33,117 bases of DNA, taken from positions 1-33,117 of the forward strand of contig CAITUP010000003.1 of the NCBI GenBank assembly GCA_903895595.1, given 5' to 3'. The position numbers and the translations under genes were made by a program. The notes beneath the pieces were generated by a model that ran no database searches, was not told the DNA's origin, and saw nothing but the letters and a program-made list of their open reading frames with translations. The stretch comes from an uncultured Acetobacteraceae bacterium (GTDB taxonomy: Bacteria; Pseudomonadota; Alphaproteobacteria; Acetobacterales; Acetobacteraceae). Shown here piece after piece: positions 30,417-33,117 of the stretch. The number at the start of each line of letters is the position of its first letter. The first letter of the stretch is position 1.

Positions 30417-31205
30417 TTACTCCTGAACGATCGCCACGGCCCGCGTCCAGCCGGCGGAGGCGCGATGGACTTTGACCGGGAAGGCCACGACCTCGAACCC
30501 GTCGGGCGGCAGCAGTTCCAGATTGTGCAGCTTTTCCATGTGGGAATAACCGATTTCGCGGCCGGCGCGGTGGCCTTCCCAGATCAGGCTGGCGTCGCCG
30601 CCGGCCGCGATCTTCGCTTTGGTGGAGGAGAAAGGGGCGTCCCAGCTCCAGCCGTCGATGCCGGTCAGGCGGACGCCGCGTTCGAGCAGATACATGGTCG
30701 CGGCCTTGCCCATGCCGCAGCCGGAATCGACGAAATCGTCTTGGCCGTATTTCGCGCCGGCGGCGGTGTTGACCAGCACGATCTCCAGCGGTTTCAGCGT
30801 GTGGCCGATGCGCTTGAGTTCGGCTTCGACGTCGCCGGGGGTGACGATGTAGCCGGCGGGGAAATGCCGGAAATCGAGTTTCACGCCGGGCTGGAAGCAC
30901 CATTCCAGCGGCACCTCGTCGATCCGCCAGGATGGCTCCCCGCCCGGTTTCAGGGCGTGGTTCATGGAGGAGAAGAAGTGATACGGCGCGTCCATATGGG
31001 TGCCGTTGTGGGTGCTGATCTGGACTTTTTCGACCGCCGCGTATTCGCCATTGGGGAGCTGGTCCAACCGCACGCCCATGTATTCCGCCATGGCGGGGGC
31101 GGTCTGGTGATGGTCGAAATATTCGATCTGCGGCAGCATATGCGGCGGGTCGGAGGCGATGCCGGATTTCAGGGCGACGGAGATGTCGATCAGGCGGCGT
31201 GGCAT
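30417..31205 (-). CDS. Cyclase-family (kynurenine-formamidase-like) metal hydrolase
   Basis: The 262-residue product has the family metal-binding motif STHNGTHMDAPYHF (His 66, His 70, Asp 72, His 76). Another conserved part is LTGIDGWSWDAPF. The family includes kynurenine formamidase, isatin hydrolase and polyketide cyclases, usually manganese- or zinc-dependent amide or lactone hydrolases. The start ATG at 31205 is set by AGGA upstream and the PRRLIDISVAL N-terminus. A hydrolytic step in an aromatic or heterocyclic pathway is the likely role; the exact substrate is not visible. Confidence 0.85.
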   Translation of the reverse strand: MPRRLIDISVALKSGIASDPPHMLPQIEYFDHHQTAPAMAEYMGVRLDQLPNGEYAAVEKVQISTHNGTHMDAPYHFFSSMNHALKPGGEPSWRIDEVPLEWCFQPGVKLDFRHFPAGYIVTPGDVEAELKRIGHTLKPLEIVLVNTAAGAKYGQDDFVDSGCGMGKAATMYLLERGVRLTGIDGWSWDAPFSSTKAKIAAGGDASLIWEGHRAGREIGYSHMEKLHNLELLPPDGFEVVAFPVKVHRASAGWTRAVAIVQE

Positions 31206-31234
31206 GGGGGATTTTTCCTTTCGTCTCACCCGCC

Positions 31235-31257
31235 ATGGTCGGGTCGAGCCCGACCAT
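31235..31257. repeat. REP-like palindrome, copy in the dioxygenase-cyclase gap
   Basis: ATGGTCGGG (31235-31243), loop TCGAG, CCCGACCAT (31249-31257). The same 9-bp arms occur three more times in 32294-32720. It may act as a partial terminator between the two genes. Confidence 0.75.
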
Positions 31258-31268
31258 GACGCTTGGTG

Positions 31269-32171
31269 TTACTCCGCCGCCTTGACGAAACTCGCGGGAT
31301 CGGCGCCGACGCGGCCGGTGTCGTTGTCGGCGGCTTTCGGCATGCGGAAGTCGTAGCGGACCGATTTCAGGCCGGGGATGGGGCAGTCGGCGTTGTCCTT
31401 GGCCTCCACGACCAGCGACGCCGATACGCCGAACACGGTGTCGGAACCGATGTTGGGGTCGTCGCCGAAATACAGGGCGGAGACGAGTTCGCGGTGGCCC
31501 GGCGCGGTGATCAGCATGTGGATGTGCGACGGGCGCATGCCGTGGCGGCCCTGCATCTGCACCAGCTTGCCGACCGGTCCGTCCATCGGGATGGAGTAGC
31601 CGAGCGGGCGGACGGTGCGGAAATGGTAGTTGCCGTTTGCGTCGGTGCGGAAGTTGCCGCGCATGTCCATGTGGGCGTCTTCGTGCGCCTGCACGTCGTA
31701 CAGGCCGTGCTCGTCGGTCTGCCACGCCTGCACCAGGGCGTTCGGCAGGGGGGTGCCGTTGTTGTCGGTGACTTGGCCGTACAGGACGATCTCGGGCGCT
31801 GTGCGGTTCGCCACGATGTTGGCGCCGAGCGGGAGTTCGGCCGCGCCTTCGCGGAAGAACGGGCCGAGGAGGGAGGACTGGGTGCCGAGTTCCTTGGCTT
31901 TTTTGTCGTGCAGCGCGTTCACCACGGCGCTGAGGCCCAGCACGTCGGACAGGAGGATGAATTCCTGGCGAATGTCGGTGCAGGCTTTGCCGACCTCGGT
32001 CAGGACGGCGATGCCTTGCAGCCATTCGGCCGGGGTCAGGTTCACTTCGCGGGCGAAGGCGTGGAGGTGGCGGACGGCGGCGTCCATGATCTCCTTCAGG
32101 CGGGGATCGCCGGTTGTCGCCATTTGCGACAGCGTGGCGTCGGTGACGGTGTTCTCGTCGAGGTCGATCAT
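31269..32171 (-). CDS. Intradiol ring-cleavage dioxygenase (hydroxyquinol/catechol 1,2-dioxygenase)
   Basis: It opens a catechol-type ring between the two hydroxyls with O2 and Fe(III). The 300-residue protein has the N-terminal dimerisation domain (residues about 5-100, with DPRLKEIMDAAVRHLHAFAR and RQEFILLSDVLGLSAVV). A dioxygenase beta-sandwich follows with the four iron ligands visible: Tyr 158 (HGLYDVQ), Tyr 192 (LGYSIPMDGP), His 216 and His 218 (RPSHIHMLI). The N-terminal segment is closest to hydroxyquinol 1,2-dioxygenases as I know them, but catechol dioxygenases look alike. ATG 32171 follows GGAGGCG. A maleylacetate reductase or a monooxygenase is not present in the window. It is the promoter-proximal gene of the minus-strand run. 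Confidence 0.9.
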   Translation of the reverse strand: MIDLDENTVTDATLSQMATTGDPRLKEIMDAAVRHLHAFAREVNLTPAEWLQGIAVLTEVGKACTDIRQEFILLSDVLGLSAVVNALHDKKAKELGTQSSLLGPFFREGAAELPLGANIVANRTAPEIVLYGQVTDNNGTPLPNALVQAWQTDEHGLYDVQAHEDAHMDMRGNFRTDANGNYHFRTVRPLGYSIPMDGPVGKLVQMQGRHGMRPSHIHMLITAPGHRELVSALYFGDDPNIGSDTVFGVSASLVVEAKDNADCPIPGLKSVRYDFRMPKAADNDTGRVGADPASFVKAAE

Positions 32172-32293
32172 GTTGGGCGCCTCCGGTTTGGATTGGTTCG
32201 GATCATCATAGCGCGGTCGCGGGTTGGGCGCGAGGGTGGGGGGGGAGGGGTCCCAGGGTGATCGCATATGACGGATGTCCGACATTTTTCGTC

Positions 32294-32316
32294 ATGGTTG
32301 GGCCTGACCCGACCAT
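32294..32316. repeat. REP-like palindrome, inverted orientation
   Basis: ATGGTTGGG (32294-32302), loop CCTGA, CCCGACCAT (32308-32316); one G-T mismatch between arms. The loop CCTGA is the complement of the TCAGG loop of the copies at 32496 and 32698, so this copy lies in the opposite orientation. Confidence 0.7.
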
Positions 32317-32370
32317 ATCCCGCGATCTTATAACAACCGAACTAACCACTGACGCACCGGAATTCGCCAC

Positions 32371-32402
32371 ATCGTCATGCTGACGGAGGTCAGCATGACG
32401 AT
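32371..32402. repeat. Perfect 14-bp inverted repeat
   Basis: ATCGTCATGCTGAC (32371-32384), GGAG loop, exact complement (32389-32402). A related shorter stem ATGCCGAC-CTGC-GTCGGCAT lies at 32579-32598. Each sits at the left edge of one of the two 130-bp direct repeats. Confidence 0.75.
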
Positions 32403-32522
32403 TTATCACGCGACGGTGTGTCGATGGTTAGGTCCGTTGGTATTGCACAGCTTTGAGAACGCTGGATTTTTCCGACCTTGCCTCATGGGCCTGAGATGGT
32501 CGGGTCAGGCCCGACCATGACG
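32393..32522. repeat. 130-bp direct repeat, copy 1
   Basis: This 130-bp segment recurs at 32595-32724 with four substitutions (offset 202 bp). It includes the palindrome ATGGTCGGG-TCAGG-CCCGACCAT (32496-32518). After it, GGGAAACGCGGGAAACCGGC resembles the sequence at about 32766-32785, so the homology resumes after a 40-bp insertion in copy 2. Confidence 0.85.
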
Positions 32523-32537
32523 GGAAACGCGGGAAAC

Positions 32538-32584
32538 CGGCATCCACGACTTTCCCGTCCGCCGCTTCCAAGTCGTGGATGCCG
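32538..32584. repeat. 15-bp inverted repeat between the direct repeats
   Basis: CGGCATCCACGACTT (32538-32552) and its exact complement (32570-32584) flank a 17-nt loop. The right arm overlaps the small stem at 32579-32598. Confidence 0.7.
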
Positions 32585-32594
32585 ACCTGCGTCG

Positions 32595-32724
32595 GCATGA
32601 CGGTTTATCACGCGACGCTGTGTCGATGGTTAGGTCCGTTGGTATTGCACAGCTTTGAGAACGCAGGATTTTTCTGACCTTGCCTCATGGGCCTGAGATG
32701 GTCGGGTCAGGCCCGACCATGACG
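32595..32724. repeat. 130-bp direct repeat, copy 2
   Basis: Second copy of the 32393-32522 segment, including its palindrome (32698-32720). About 97 percent identity by direct comparison (four differences in 130). It is followed by about 40 bp not present after copy 1, flanked by ATGACG on both sides. Confidence 0.85.
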
Positions 32725-32882
32725 ATGAAGAGGTGACGACCGCCATAATGAGAACTGCCGATGACGGGCAACGCGGGAAACCGGCATATGCGATCACCCT
32801 TGGGCCTGCCGGAATTGTCTGGACTTTTATTCCTATTTCGATGTAAGGTGACACCCTTTATTCGATACAGGAGACATTTACG

Positions 32883-33117
32883 ATGGATACATCTTTCGCG
32901 ACCTTCATGACCCGTGTGCTGGTGAGCACCATTCGCGCGCAACCGGACGAAACACCGGACGAACGCGCCAACCGCTGCAAGCAGGCGCATACGCTTTGGG
33001 CGTCCTATGTTCCTCGCGATGCCATCGAGCAGATGCTCGCGACCCAGATTGTCGGCAGCGTGTTCGCCGCGGCGGACTGCCTGCAACTGGCCGCCGCGAC
33101 CCAGGATGCTCGGTCGA
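32883..33117 (+). CDS. Unrecognised protein, partial (N-terminal 78 residues)
   Basis: From ATG 32883, with AGGAGA at 32869-32874, the frame stays open to the window edge. The visible part begins MDTSFATFMTRVLVSTIRAQ and continues PDETPDERANRCKQAHTLW, ASYVPRDAIEQMLATQIVGS and VFAAADCLQLAAA. It is amphipathic and mainly helical, with no signal peptide or transmembrane segment. I do not recognise the family with confidence and suggest no function. It lies right after the repeat field. Confidence 0.7.
   Translation, partial: MDTSFATFMTRVLVSTIRAQPDETPDERANRCKQAHTLWASYVPRDAIEQMLATQIVGSVFAAADCLQLAAATQDARS

Larger units (their letters stand above)
32172..32882. other. Gene-free region filled with palindromes and direct repeats
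   Basis: These 711 bp carry no convincing gene. They should contain the promoter of the dioxygenase gene at the left end and that of the last gene at the right end. Between them lie several strong inverted repeats and a 130-bp direct repeat, described separately. Short open frames here (such as those on the minus strand containing VGPDPTI) are translations of the palindromes. Confidence 0.75.

Noticed and set aside
30211-32025. Minus-strand 604-codon frame covering the cyclase and dioxygenase
   Set aside because: Only its last 66 codons (the HMA protein) are real; the remainder is Arg-rich out-of-frame sequence of two other genes.
32371-32724. CRISPR array
   Set aside because: Only two copies of a long repeat with a 72-bp gap and internal palindromes; no regular short repeats and no cas genes.
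32206-32854. Small genes within the repeat region
   Set aside because: The frames translate the palindromes (for example VGPDPTI) and lack good ribosome-binding sites.

Overview
The window looks like a chromosomal segment of a GC-rich alphaproteobacterium, most likely from the Acetobacteraceae or a nearby Rhodospirillales family. Three things suggest this: the gene order rpsB-tsf-pyrH-frr-uppS-cdsA-dxr-rseP-bamA-ompH-lpxD-fabZ-lpxA, the block kdsD-lptC-lptA-lptB-rpoN-hpf, and the presence of an RpoH-type sigma factor and an NDUFA9-like protein. The genus cannot be fixed from the sequence alone.

Region 1 (1-13973) is the envelope and translation supercluster. A truncated Wzz/GumC-type polysaccharide chain-length gene on the minus strand diverges from rpsB. 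Then follow on the plus strand: ribosomal protein S2, EF-Ts, UMP kinase and ribosome recycling factor; undecaprenyl-diphosphate synthase, CdsA and DXR (isoprenoid and phospholipid precursors); the RseP site-2 protease; BamA and an OmpH/Skp-like chaperone (outer membrane protein assembly); and LpxD, FabZ and LpxA (lipid A and fatty acids). Many junctions overlap or are very tight. lpxI and lpxB, which commonly follow lpxA, are absent, and rpoH lies there instead.

Region 2 (13974-17200) holds rpoH with a strong promoter (TTGACA-N17-TATAAG) that carries a dyad in its spacer. A convergent minus-strand pair follows (glutathione S-transferase and NDUFA9-like SDR), then tRNA-Leu(CAG).

Region 3 (17200-23575) starts with an RNase D-like exonuclease gene 5 nt after the tRNA. 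It continues with the LPS transport block kdsD-lptC-lptA-lptB, then rpoN with a near-consensus sigma-54 promoter in front of it (possible autoregulation), and long-form hpf. The block ends at a perfect 14-bp hairpin. ptsN, often the next gene, is not there; a sulfotransferase gene of different codon usage sits between two strong hairpins.

Region 4 (24343-32171) is an accessory catabolic island, mostly on the minus strand. It encodes an intradiol (probably hydroxyquinol/catechol 1,2-) dioxygenase, a cyclase-family hydrolase, a tiny HMA-domain metal-binding protein, both subunits of a 3-oxoacid CoA-transferase, a fumarylacetoacetate-hydrolase-family enzyme, a small dimeric alpha/beta barrel protein, an HSL-family esterase and an SDR similar to (3R)-hydroxyacyl-CoA dehydrogenases. 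Two toxin-antitoxin loci are embedded: higBA on the minus strand and a ParD/RelB-ParE/RelE-like pair on the plus strand. Each has palindromic operator candidates.

Region 5 (32172-33117) is a 0.7-kb gene-free stretch packed with palindromes and a 130-bp direct repeat (two copies, four differences), followed by the start of an unrecognised gene that runs off the window. I saw no CRISPR array, transposase, integrase or clearly new multi-gene system. The most unusual elements are the HMA gene inside the catabolic operon, the regulatory sites of rpoN and rpoH, and the repeat field.
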